A stretch of DNA of 64,000 nucleotides, from positions 669,750-733,749 of the forward strand of contig PABP01000009.1 of assembly GCA_002699585.1 (NCBI GenBank), given 5' to 3'. Numbering within the stretch: the stretch's first letter is position 1; each line of letters opens with the position of its first letter. The position numbers were made by a program, and so were the translations under genes. Below, piece by piece: positions 1-7,334 of the stretch. Below the pieces are notes generated by a model, which made no database searches, was not told the DNA's origin, and worked only from the letters and a program-made list of their open reading frames with translations. The stretch is from Anaerolineaceae bacterium. GTDB lineage: Bacteria > Chloroflexota > Anaerolineae > Aggregatilineales > Phototrophicaceae.

Positions 1-1
1 T

Positions 2-406
2 GTTGAGCAGGAGCAAATCGCTCTTTTGGATGACATCCAGCCTGACTTGATCGTCTTGGCGCGCTATATGCAGATCATCACCGACGACTTCATCCAGCAC
101 TATCCAAGCCAGATTATCAACATTCACCACTCGTTCTTGCCCGCCTTCATTGGAGCGCGGCCCTATCATCAGGCCTTTGCCCGTGGCGTCAAGATTATCG
201 GCGCGACCAGCCACTACGTCACCGCCGATCTGGATGCTGGTCCCATCATTGAGCAGGACGTCGCCCGCGTGACGCACAAAGACAGCGTGCGCAGCATGGT
301 TCGCAAAGGCCAGGACTTAGAGAAAACGGTGCTCTCACGGGCGGTTTACTACCACCTTCAGCATCGCATCCTCGTCTACAACAACAAAACAGTCGTCTTT
401 GACTAA
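2..406 (+). CDS. purU: Formyltetrahydrofolate deformylase, C-terminal part (cut by window edge)
   Basis: The reading frame is open from base 2, so the gene starts outside the window and only the last 134 codons are seen. PurU hydrolyses 10-formyltetrahydrofolate to formate and tetrahydrofolate in the cytoplasm, feeding formate-dependent purine synthesis and balancing the one-carbon pool. The visible part is the formyltransferase-fold catalytic domain: NIHHSFLPAF carries the conserved Asn and His of the active site, followed by GARPYHQA, the IGATSHYVT segment, and LDAGPIIEQDV with the conserved Asp. The N-terminal ACT domain must lie upstream. It is convergent with the WD40-sortase gene, the two stops overlapping by 4 bases. 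The TTG at 26 is internal and not a start. PurK lies 2 kb downstream, so purine genes are loosely grouped. Confidence 0.93.
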   Translation, partial: VEQEQIALLDDIQPDLIVLARYMQIITDDFIQHYPSQIINIHHSFLPAFIGARPYHQAFARGVKIIGATSHYVTADLDAGPIIEQDVARVTHKDSVRSMVRKGQDLEKTVLSRAVYYHLQHRILVYNNKTVVFD

Positions 407-1917
407 TCAAGTTTCTGAGCGACGACCACCAGCCGTTCATAGTAAAGGCCCTGGTCAGCCACATACGAAGGAATATCACAGGTGATGAGCGTCAAGCGCT
501 GGTCACCTGTGGGATACACCACACTGACATCGCGATAATCTACCGAGTGAATATGCGTGACGATGTAGCGCTCGCTCAGGTCGCTATCACGCACGATGAT
601 GGCATCTCCCAGGCCGACATCCACCAGCGCATGGAACGTCCCTGGCGTGCCGTCGGGGTATTCTGAGTGTGCCCCCAGTACGATATTTCCCGCTGTGCCC
701 AACCAACTCGTCCCATAAAAATGCCCAACCCGATGCTCCCAGAGATCGATGTCCCATGTGCGCCCTTCGCCATCCAGCGGAAACGTCGTCACTTCGGACT
801 CAATGCCTACGCTGGAGATCATCACTGATGGCGCGGGTAGGGTGGGTGCTGGCTCTGATGGGGATGCCACATTGCTGCGCTCAACCATCATGTCATTCGG
901 GGTAAGTGAGACTAGCTGTTGCGGAACGTCCAGCAACGTGAGCATACCTTGATGGTCGACCAGCGCGATTTTGTCGCTCGTACTGGCATGTCCCAGCAGT
1001 GGGGAGCCACTCTCGTAACGGTAAACAGGCTGCAAGCTGCTGCCATCCCACTGCCAGATGATGAGCGTCCCGTCCAGGCTTGATGACACCATATGTTGGC
1101 TATCGAGCCAGCTTAGGCCCATGATAGGCGCACGATGGCCTTCGCTGCTGACAACCGCTGTTTCGCTACCAATGTCCCGCATGCTGATCTGCCCACTCAA
1201 GCTGCCTGTGACGATTTGCTGGCTGCCCTCAGCGAAAATGACTTGCGTCACGGGGTTATCATAGACGCTTTGTGAGCGACTCAGCATCCAGTCGCCAACC
1301 GTATAAAGGGCAACCGTGCCATCTTCACTGGCAACCGCTAGATAGCTGCCATCATCGCTGAAAAGCACTTGCCAGATAGGGCCACTCTCGTTTTCCAGGC
1401 GGCTTACTTGTTGGCTAGATGCTGCATCGTACAGGTGGACAATGCCATCATTGTCACTGCTGGCGACCCACTGACCGTCTGGACTGGTATCCAGGCTGGT
1501 GATGGCTGCGTCGTGCTGTCCCAAAATGCTGTCAAGTTCGCCTGTTTGCGTATGCACTCGCCGCACCGTCAGGTCCCGACTGCCCGTATATAGCCATTCT
1601 CCATCGGGGCTAAAGGCCAGCGCTGTCACCCAATCCTCATGGGATCGACTCTGCCAGCTTTGTTCTCCTAACTCCCAATCCCATAGATAGATCGTCTGAT
1701 CGCGGCCAGCCGTGGCTACTGATTGGCCATCCGGCGAGAACGTCACTGCATCAATGGGCTGGTTACTGGCCTTAATCTGCTGGTGAACATAGCCGGATTC
1801 CTGGGCCCGGATAGGTAACATCATCAGCCCTAGCAGCGTCCATATTAAGAGAATGTTGTAAAGATGATGTTTACAATAAGAGATCGTGCGTCGACGAGGC
1901 TTACGGCTGGTAATCAT
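403..1917 (-). CDS. Secreted WD40 beta-propeller fused to a C-terminal sortase domain
   Basis: A 504-residue protein with a basic N-terminus and one hydrophobic segment (about residues 20-36, possible cleavage after RAQ39), so exported or membrane-anchored. Residues about 45-335 contain seven WD40-type blades, recognisable by FSPDGQSVATAGRDQTIYLW-like repeats. A Pro/Ser linker (about 351-364) leads to a sortase-fold domain (about 366-504): His417 in VLGAHSEYPDG, Cys480 in LTLITC and Arg495 in YYERLVVVA give the full His-Cys-Arg set of a transpeptidase. By its short core it resembles class D/E-type sortases, but the class is an inference. No substrate with an obvious sorting signal was found nearby. 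The propeller may recruit the substrate or dock the enzyme at the surface. Start is the ATG at 1917; there is no competing start before the signal. Confidence 0.85.
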   Translation of the reverse strand: MITSRKPRRRTISYCKHHLYNILLIWTLLGLMMLPIRAQESGYVHQQIKASNQPIDAVTFSPDGQSVATAGRDQTIYLWDWELGEQSWQSRSHEDWVTALAFSPDGEWLYTGSRDLTVRRVHTQTGELDSILGQHDAAITSLDTSPDGQWVASSDNDGIVHLYDAASSQQVSRLENESGPIWQVLFSDDGSYLAVASEDGTVALYTVGDWMLSRSQSVYDNPVTQVIFAEGSQQIVTGSLSGQISMRDIGSETAVVSSEGHRAPIMGLSWLDSQHMVSSSLDGTLIIWQWDGSSLQPVYRYESGSPLLGHASTSDKIALVDHQGMLTLLDVPQQLVSLTPNDMMVERSNVASPSEPAPTLPAPSVMISSVGIESEVTTFPLDGEGRTWDIDLWEHRVGHFYGTSWLGTAGNIVLGAHSEYPDGTPGTFHALVDVGLGDAIIVRDSDLSERYIVTHIHSVDYRDVSVVYPTGDQRLTLITCDIPSYVADQGLYYERLVVVAQKLD

Positions 1918-1988
1918 GGGTCAATGACTTACAATCAACCATGTTGGCGATCAACAGATTGTGTGATTGTACACCAGGGACGCCCGCT

Positions 1989-2486
1989 ATGTCATTTGAC
2001 AACCGTATGCACCGCGATCCAGACGTCCGTGCGTTGGAGCTGTATAACAACGCCTACTATGGTGGTCTGTTTCGGCGGATAGTAGCGCGCTTATTGGGGC
2101 GCTCCCGGAGATTGCAAGTCCTCAGCGAAGTCATCAATGGCCGGGCCATTATTACGCGCAAGCAGCTTGGCCTGCGTACCGTGCGCCTGTCCGATGTGCA
2201 GGGGACTGTCATGCGGCCCGACCAGTTTGACATCGAGTTTTATCCGATGACACGTACCACCCGCGACCGCTGGCTGAGCGTTGCATCGGGCATGATCGCA
2301 GACTATAGCGCGTTGCCAGCGCCGGAGTTTGTGCTATTTGAAGATGCCTATTTCGTAGAAGATGGTCATCACCGTGTTTCGGTTGCCCGTCGCCTGGGCT
2401 ATTTATTCCTGGATGCCAACGTCACCGAGTGGATTGCTGATCAGAATGCCTCGGACGAGGCATCCGCTAATGATGAAATGAATTGA
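1989..2486 (+). CDS. ParB/sulfiredoxin-fold-like protein (165 aa)
   Basis: The best start is the ATG at 1989, preceded by AGGGA at 1976-1980 at good spacing; the longer open frame from 1941 lacks such a site. The C-terminal half has the signature FVEDGHHRVSVARRLGY (about residues 121-137), the Gly-His-His-Arg motif of ParB-N/sulfiredoxin-like domains, which bind nucleotides or cleave DNA in some members. It lacks the helix-turn-helix and dimerisation domains of a true chromosome-partition ParB, so a role in partitioning is not supported. The N-terminal part is basic (RIVARLLGRSRR). It is divergent from the sortase fusion (72 bases between starts) and lies just before purK. Function unknown. 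Confidence 0.6.
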   Translation: MSFDNRMHRDPDVRALELYNNAYYGGLFRRIVARLLGRSRRLQVLSEVINGRAIITRKQLGLRTVRLSDVQGTVMRPDQFDIEFYPMTRTTRDRWLSVASGMIADYSALPAPEFVLFEDAYFVEDGHHRVSVARRLGYLFLDANVTEWIADQNASDEASANDEMN

Positions 2487-2493
2487 ATGTAAC

Positions 2494-3627
2494 ATGATGA
2501 AAATAGGAAGTATTGGCGGGGGGCCTGTGGCCCGTTACCTGGGTATGGCCGCCGCCCAACTGGGTTTTTCGTTTATCCTCTACACGCCCGATGCCGATGA
2601 CATCGCTGCTGCCACTGCCGCTGAGGTCATCACCGGGCCGTACAATGAAGATGCTCTAAAACAGGCGCTCTCTGCTTGTGATGCCGTTACCATCACCGAC
2701 CCGCGCCTGCCAGCAACCCTACTCGAAGCGCTTTCAGTGGCAGGGGTCAACATCGTACCCAATATACAGACGATCTCCATGCTGGCAGACCGCTTGACGC
2801 AGCGGCGCCATTGGCAGCAAGCAGGCTATGAAATCGCTCGTTTCAATCGTATTAGCGTTGGCAGCGACGTGTTGGAATCCGCGCAGGAATTTGGTTTCCC
2901 CATCATTCTGAAAAAACGTTACCCTGATCGCGACTTCCGTGATCGCGTTTGGATTCGGCGTGCCGGGGACATTGAACCCGCTTTAGCGCGTTGGCAGGAT
3001 GAACCTCTGCTGGTCGATGCACCAATTAGCGGCGTCCGCGAATTGGCGCTGACGCTTGTGCGTGCCGCTGATGGCAGCATGATGACGTATCCTGTTGCCC
3101 AGGTCACGCGCCAGCACGATCAAGTGTTTTCGGTAGTATGCCCGGCCAACATCGACGAAGCAACTGCTTATCGTGCCGTCGAGTTAGGCCGTGAGGTGGT
3201 TGAACATCTGCAAGGCGTGGGCGCCTTTACTTTGTCGATGATCGAATTGCCCATGAATGAGGTCATGCTCGCTGAGGTTTTCGTTGGGCCACACCCTCTG
3301 GGCGACTACACTTTGGAGGGCGTTATCACCTCCCAGTATGAAAATCACCTGCGGGCGATCCTTGGCCTGCCTCTGGGCGACGTCTACCAGATTTCCCCGG
3401 CTGTGGCGATGGTCATGATCGTGGATGCCCAGGCAGTCGGTACACTAGGTTTGCACCTATCGTCGGGTTTGGCGACAGGTGGCGCGCACATCCATGTCTA
3501 TGGCTATGACCAGAGCTATCCTGGTCGCATATTAGGACATATCACCACCCTGGGCTACGATGCCGATGCCGCCGAAAAAGTCGGACGGTTGGCGCTCAGT
3601 TACCTGCTGCCTGAAGAACCCGCATAG
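2494..3627 (+). CDS. purK: N5-carboxyaminoimidazole ribonucleotide synthase
   Basis: An ATP-grasp enzyme that carboxylates aminoimidazole ribonucleotide using ATP and bicarbonate, a step in cytoplasmic purine biosynthesis. The N-terminus has the pre-ATP-grasp dinucleotide-fold motif [21 protein letters not shown]; the ATP-grasp lysine lies in FPIILKKRY (about residue 140); the C-terminal part has [24 protein letters not shown], the most recognisable PurK stretch. The segment that normally reads NEIAPRxHNSGH is here [15 protein letters not shown], so the protein is divergent around the active site. Length (377) is usual for PurK. Start could be the ATG at 2494 or 2497. It begins 7 bases after the ParB-like gene and ends 8 bases before the pseudouridine synthase, so the three are probably one transcript. 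purE is not in the window. Confidence 0.85.
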   Translation: MMKIGSIGGGPVARYLGMAAAQLGFSFILYTPDADDIAAATAAEVITGPYNEDALKQALSACDAVTITDPRLPATLLEALSVAGVNIVPNIQTISMLADRLTQRRHWQQAGYEIARFNRISVGSDVLESAQEFGFPIILKKRYPDRDFRDRVWIRRAGDIEPALARWQDEPLLVDAPISGVRELALTLVRAADGSMMTYPVAQVTRQHDQVFSVVCPANIDEATAYRAVELGREVVEHLQGVGAFTLSMIELPMNEVMLAEVFVGPHPLGDYTLEGVITSQYENHLRAILGLPLGDVYQISPAVAMVMIVDAQAVGTLGLHLSSGLATGGAHIHVYGYDQSYPGRILGHITTLGYDADAAEKVGRLALSYLLPEEPA

Positions 3628-3635
3628 GCTTTGAT

Positions 3636-4247
3636 ATGGCCGATGCCATTGTGCTGCGCTTCTGGAAGCCCTATCAAGTCCTGACCAAATTCACCGATGA
3701 GGCTGGACGCGCGACGCTGGCCGACTATATCCAAGTGCCCGATGTCTACGCGGCGGGGCGTCTGGATTATGAGAGCGAGGGTTTGCTGTTGCTGACCAAC
3801 GATGGCCAGCTCAATGCGCAGTTGACCCAACCACGCTATGAACATCCCCGCACGTATTGGGCACAGGTGGAGCGCATCCCCGATGAAGCTGCCTTGCAGG
3901 CGCTGTGTGAGGGGGTCGAAATCAAAGGCGGCCTGACACGGCCCGCTCAGGCGCGTCTGATCGAATCCCCTGATTTGCCGGAACGGCCTGTTCCGATACG
4001 CTTCCGCAAAAATGTGCCCGATTGTTGGCTGGAATTGGTACTGACGGAGGGCCGCAATCGTCAGGTACGTCGCATGACCGCTGCGGTCGGTCATCCCACG
4101 CTGCGGTTGGTACGGTCTGCCATTGGCGACATCATGCTAGATGGCTTGCAACCGGGCCAGTTTGATGTGCTGACATCGCAGCAAATCGAGGCCCTCAAAC
4201 GCAGCATCACAACGAATCGTAAGGGGACCAGGCCCCGTAAGCGCTGA
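3636..4247 (+). CDS. rluE: 23S rRNA pseudouridine synthase, RluE type
   Basis: A stand-alone catalytic domain of the RsuA/RluB/RluE/RluF family, which isomerises a uridine of rRNA to pseudouridine. The motif [17 protein letters not shown] supplies the catalytic Asp44; ILLRFWKPY-type N-terminus and [23 protein letters not shown] near the C-terminus are family hallmarks. The N-terminal S4 domain seen in RsuA and RluB is absent, and together with the length of 203 residues this points to the RluE subgroup (U2457 in E. coli numbering); the exact site is inferred. The C-terminus is basic (RKGTRPRKR), suited to RNA binding. It follows purK by 8 bases and overlaps the convergent gene at 4207-4617 by 41 bases. 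Confidence 0.9.
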   Translation: MADAIVLRFWKPYQVLTKFTDEAGRATLADYIQVPDVYAAGRLDYESEGLLLLTNDGQLNAQLTQPRYEHPRTYWAQVERIPDEAALQALCEGVEIKGGLTRPAQARLIESPDLPERPVPIRFRKNVPDCWLELVLTEGRNRQVRRMTAAVGHPTLRLVRSAIGDIMLDGLQPGQFDVLTSQQIEALKRSITTNRKGTRPRKR

Positions 4248-4617
4248 TTTTGCCATGCTTCATGAAGTAGAGAATTTCCGCTACGGCGATGTCTTGCGTG
4301 ACAGTTTCGCTCATGGGGTAGGCCAACGTGCCCTGATCGCCGAAGTTGACGAGCGTTTGTGCATGTTTGTCGGCACGGTCATCCTGTAGGTAAAAGGTCG
4401 GGGCTTCCGCACCCGCAGGCCAGTACTCCACGTTGAGGCGTTTGCCACCCATAACGACGATACGCTCGCTTTCGGGCGGGTCATCACGCTCCCGGAACAG
4501 CGCCAGCCCCAACCGAGTCTCATTATCCAATGCCCGGATCGCGGTTTCGACTGCGTCCGCATTGGGTTCGCTGGTGATGGCCATTGGCGGCCAGGTTGCC
4601 AGTACCCACATCGTCAT
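4207..4617 (-). CDS. Small protein, possibly Imm1-like
   Basis: A 136-residue soluble protein. I prefer the ATG at 4617 because GGAG (4626-4623) sits 5 bases before it; the frame also offers a GTG at 4623. The C-terminal part reads [34 protein letters not shown] and resembles the end of Imm1-type immunity proteins of polymorphic toxin systems, where a 'GDQG..YPM.....Q..AVAEIL.FM..G' pattern is common; this is recognised by eye only and is weak. No toxin gene is adjacent. It overlaps the 3' end of rluE tail-to-tail by 41 bases, unusually much for this region. Function unknown. Confidence 0.5.
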   Translation of the reverse strand: MTMWVLATWPPMAITSEPNADAVETAIRALDNETRLGLALFRERDDPPESERIVVMGGKRLNVEYWPAGAEAPTFYLQDDRADKHAQTLVNFGDQGTLAYPMSETVTQDIAVAEILYFMKHGKISAYGAWSPYDSL

Positions 4618-4731
4618 ACGCACTCCAACGCAATTGAATACAGTATGTTGCTCGCAGCATGGTCAGTGGCGCTGGCCACTGAGTGCGACTTGTTCGTGCT
4701 CGAATGAGACATGGGCTGGTTGCTTGGGGAA

Positions 4732-5037
4732 TTAATCGTCGGCTCCGTCGTTGGTGTCGTCATCCGGCTTGTCTGTGGCGAAAACACCAGTAATCAAGAG
4801 GTCAAAGGCGCTTTCTTTGCCCGTTGGATGATGCAGCACATCAACAAGTTCATAGCCTTTTTCCGCAAAGGCATTCAGTTCGGCTTCCAGGGCCTGGTTC
4901 GCAATTTCCGTGCGTCGCATCGCACTGACCAATGCGTCAGGTGTGGCATTTTCAGCATGGCGATGGCGCGTCATTTCCGCAGAAGGGCGGTAAAAATTGG
5001 CCAGGTAAATGGTGCGAACGATATAGTGCTTGTTCAT
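4732..5037 (-). CDS. Small hypothetical protein with acidic C-terminus
   Basis: A 101-residue soluble protein I do not recognise. The segment AFAEKGYELVDVLHHPTGKES followed by a hydrophobic strand (FDLLITGVF) resembles small DUF4177-like single-domain proteins in pattern, but this is only a suggestion. The tail is strongly acidic (DKPDDDTNDGADD). Start is the ATG at 5037 with AGGA about ten bases upstream. It is on the same strand as the preceding small gene (4207-4617), with 114 bases between; the two may be co-transcribed. No membrane segment or signal peptide is visible. Confidence 0.5.
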   Translation of the reverse strand: MNKHYIVRTIYLANFYRPSAEMTRHRHAENATPDALVSAMRRTEIANQALEAELNAFAEKGYELVDVLHHPTGKESAFDLLITGVFATDKPDDDTNDGADD

Positions 5038-5169
5038 ATCAGGTCATCCTGTTGGGGTACGCCAGACGGGTACGCACGTATTTTATCCGCACTCAGGCCA
5101 TTCTGACAAACAATTACCTTAGTACGATCTCATTGGATCGGATTCTGCGCACGTCAGGCCGCATATCGA

Positions 5170-5946
5170 TCATGCCTTGGGCTGGATAACCTGGGCTGTA
5201 TAAGTCGATGTCGTCAGGGTGGGGGCGTCGCCTTCGCCATCGAAGTGCTTGTCAATCGCCGCTTTGATCGCGTCTACACCCCGCGCCAGCTCGGCATCGC
5301 TCACATGCCATGTCGATGACCACTGCCGTTTCTCCACGCGCTCCAAAAACTCCGCCGGACTGGTGTGATATTCATATTTCAGTTCGTCACTTCTGACGAC
5401 CTGCCAGCCATTCTCCGGGAAAAAATCATCAATGTTCGACCATTTAACTGGACGTGGCGTCGGCACAGAATTATCGCGCCATGCATTTACAATCGGCAGC
5501 ATCTCTTTGCTGTTGGCATAGCTGCCGAAAGTGTGCAGCAGGAAGCCATCAGGCTTCAGTACCCTCCCGATTTCCGCCAGCACCGCTACCGGGTCTTCTA
5601 CCAGATGAAAGACGTGCGTCACCAGCACGACATCGAAGCTGTTTTCGGCATAGGGCAGGGTATGCGCATCGCCAATCGCCGGGAATACTTCCTCATCGCC
5701 GCGCTTTTCGACTAACCGTTGCAGCATCTTCAGGCTGATGTCTGCGCCATAAATGCTGCTTACAAACGGAGCAAGCGGCAGGGCAATGCGTCCGGTGCCA
5801 ATACCGACTTCCAACACGCTTTCGTCACCACTAAGCTGGGTGGCTTCTGCCAAAAATGGGCCAACACGCTCTGCAACCGAATCTGGAAATGCGCGTGTGG
5901 CGTCGTAAAAGTCCGCCGCACGGTCAAAGTTCACCGAACCAAGCAT
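5170..5946 (-). CDS. Class I SAM-dependent methyltransferase (Methyltransf_11 type)
   Basis: A 258-residue cytoplasmic methyltransferase. Motif I is VLEVGIGTGRIALPLA (SAM-binding Gly loop), the acidic residue of motif II is in YGADIS, and DVVLVTHVFHLVEDP with LAEIGRVLKPDGFLL form the later motifs. Substrate is not readable. The start is set by context: ATG at 5946 has GGGAG at 5960-5956 nine bases upstream and overlaps the stop of the FmdB-type gene by one base (TGATG), so translation is probably coupled; the TTG one codon earlier is unlikely. The pairing with a zinc-ribbon protein may mean the two act together, but that is inference. Confidence 0.85.
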   Translation of the reverse strand: MLGSVNFDRAADFYDATRAFPDSVAERVGPFLAEATQLSGDESVLEVGIGTGRIALPLAPFVSSIYGADISLKMLQRLVEKRGDEEVFPAIGDAHTLPYAENSFDVVLVTHVFHLVEDPVAVLAEIGRVLKPDGFLLHTFGSYANSKEMLPIVNAWRDNSVPTPRPVKWSNIDDFFPENGWQVVRSDELKYEYHTSPAEFLERVEKRQWSSTWHVSDAELARGVDAIKAAIDKHFDGEGDAPTLTTSTYTAQVIQPKA

Positions 5947-6251
5947 CAATCATCACTCCCTAGGTTGAGATTGGGTAGGTCTTTAACGGCATCCTTGCCC
6001 AATTTATCTTCTAATTTTTTCCGTAGCTTGGGGGTTTCTTCCTGCCACTTAGCCTGGAGCTCTTCTTTCGTCGCCTTACGACCATCCCCGGCATGCGTCA
6101 ATATCCCCTGGGCGAAGGTCGGTGCATCTGTGATGCGCTTCTCCACCGCCTCGGATTCGCACTCTGGGCACTCCGGCGGCGCATCGTTGATGGCATGTGT
6201 CGCCTCAAATTCGTATCCGCATTCCTGGCAGCGATATGCATAAGTCGGCAT
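5946..6251 (-). CDS. FmdB-family zinc-ribbon protein
   Basis: A 101-residue protein starting MPTYAYRCQECGYEFE, the hallmark of FmdB-type regulatory zinc ribbons. Two CxxC pairs, Cys8/Cys11 and Cys28/Cys31, should bind one zinc. The rest is a charged helix (about residues 62-90) rich in Lys and Glu and an acidic end. Members are often annotated as formamidase regulators from one studied case, but for most the role is unknown, and no formamidase gene is present here. AGGGAA lies 7 bases upstream of the ATG at 6251. It is the first gene of a two-gene unit with the methyltransferase, overlapping by one base. Confidence 0.88.
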   Translation of the reverse strand: MPTYAYRCQECGYEFEATHAINDAPPECPECESEAVEKRITDAPTFAQGILTHAGDGRKATKEELQAKWQEETPKLRKKLEDKLGKDAVKDLPNLNLGSDD

Positions 6252-6373
6252 GATAGATTCCCTGGGCTATGGATACTTCTATACTACTACATGATGTTTA
6301 TTCAGACGTTTGGAACATATTGTCCCTATTGAGTTTGTGGAAGTCTTTGATTTGCACATTTAGAGTTTTTTGG

Positions 6374-6402
6374 TGTCACCTTTTTTGCCAAAAAAGGTGA
6401 CA
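6374..6402. repeat. Perfect 13-bp inverted repeat (strong hairpin)
   Basis: Arms TGTCACCTTTTTT (6374-6386) and AAAAAAGGTGACA (6390-6402) are perfectly complementary around the loop GCC. It lies between the FmdB-type gene and the 3' end of the enoyl-CoA hydratase gene, both on the minus strand. On neither strand is it followed by a run of T, so a standard terminator is not a full explanation; it may still end the hydratase transcript or be a remnant of a small mobile repeat. Confidence 0.8.
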
Positions 6403-6434
6403 AAACTAAAAAGAACGATAAATTTCAATACTGT

Positions 6435-7223
6435 CTAGTCCACAACCCAGTTGGCAGGGCGCTTCTCAATGAAAGCCCGCATGCCTTCCTGGGCTTCTTC
6501 GGCCTCGCGCAGTTGATTGACCCGGTCCGCTCGGAATTCGACCGTTTCGTCCAGCGGTTTGTTGCGCACCTCAAAGATGATCTCTTTGGTGGCTGCGATG
6601 GCCCCTGGCGCGCATTGTTTCAGATGGTCTAGCCAATGCTCAACGGCAGCATCTAGCTCATTTTCCGGCACGCATTCATGCACCAGACCGTATTTTTCGG
6701 CATCTTGGCCGCCAAAGCGGCGGCCTGTCAGGAACAGCTCACGGGCGCGGGTCAGGCCAATGCGGTCGATGATATACGGCGAGATGAACGCCGGAGCAAT
6801 CCCCAGCCGCACTTCCGGCAGACTGAAGATGGCTGTTTCACTGGCAACGGCGATGTCCGATACGCTTATGAGGCCGAACCCGGCACCAATGGCCGCACCA
6901 TCAACCCGCGTGATGACCACCTGACTGGCTTCGTTGATCGCCCGCAGCATGGCATCGATGTTGCCTGCTGCCATAGACGACGGAATCGGCGTATCGCGCA
7001 TTTGCTTGATGTCACCACCAGCGCAGAACGTGCCGCCAGCCCCACGCAAGATCACCGCCCGTACGTCCCGGTTGCCTTTAAGCTCCGTGAAGATCGTATA
7101 CAGGCGTTCCATCATGGCATAGGTCAATGCATTTTTGGCCTGAGGCCTGTTCAGTGTGACAGTGGCTACAAAGCCGTTCATTTCAAACAGAATGTCTTGA
7201 TCGCGTGTGTTGCTATCCGGCAT
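6435..7223 (-). CDS. Enoyl-CoA hydratase/isomerase family protein
   Basis: A 262-residue crotonase-fold enzyme acting on CoA thioesters in the cytoplasm, most likely in beta-oxidation or amino-acid degradation. FVATVTLNRPQAKNALTYAM is the N-terminal signature, GGTFCAGGDIKQM supplies the first oxyanion-hole strand, and VDGAAIGAGFGLISVSDIAVA the second with the helix that polarises the thioester. In the region of the catalytic glutamates LPEVRLGIAP retains a Glu. The C-terminus is ERP..W-like (EKRPANWVVD), often seen in this family. AGGAC precedes the ATG at 7223. No other fatty-acid gene adjoins it; a thiolase is 21 kb away. Exact substrate unknown. Confidence 0.88.
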   Translation of the reverse strand: MPDSNTRDQDILFEMNGFVATVTLNRPQAKNALTYAMMERLYTIFTELKGNRDVRAVILRGAGGTFCAGGDIKQMRDTPIPSSMAAGNIDAMLRAINEASQVVITRVDGAAIGAGFGLISVSDIAVASETAIFSLPEVRLGIAPAFISPYIIDRIGLTRARELFLTGRRFGGQDAEKYGLVHECVPENELDAAVEHWLDHLKQCAPGAIAATKEIIFEVRNKPLDETVEFRADRVNQLREAEEAQEGMRAFIEKRPANWVVD

Positions 7224-7334
7224 AAGGTGTCCTGGCGGGTTTGTTTACCGCACTCACAATGGGCCAAAAGCCTAACGGCGAAACCCTCGTTATCTACAGG
7301 AGAGGGCAAAGCACTGCCTTGCCCTCCGATTTGG

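Noticed and set aside
1989-2486. True ParB partition protein near an origin
   Set aside because: Only the ParB-N-like motif is present; no helix-turn-helix, no parA and no origin boxes nearby.
7302-7326. Hairpin GAGGGCAA/TTGCCCTC after the PA14 gene as a terminator
   Set aside because: The stem is perfect but no T-run follows on the minus strand; left out as a called terminator.
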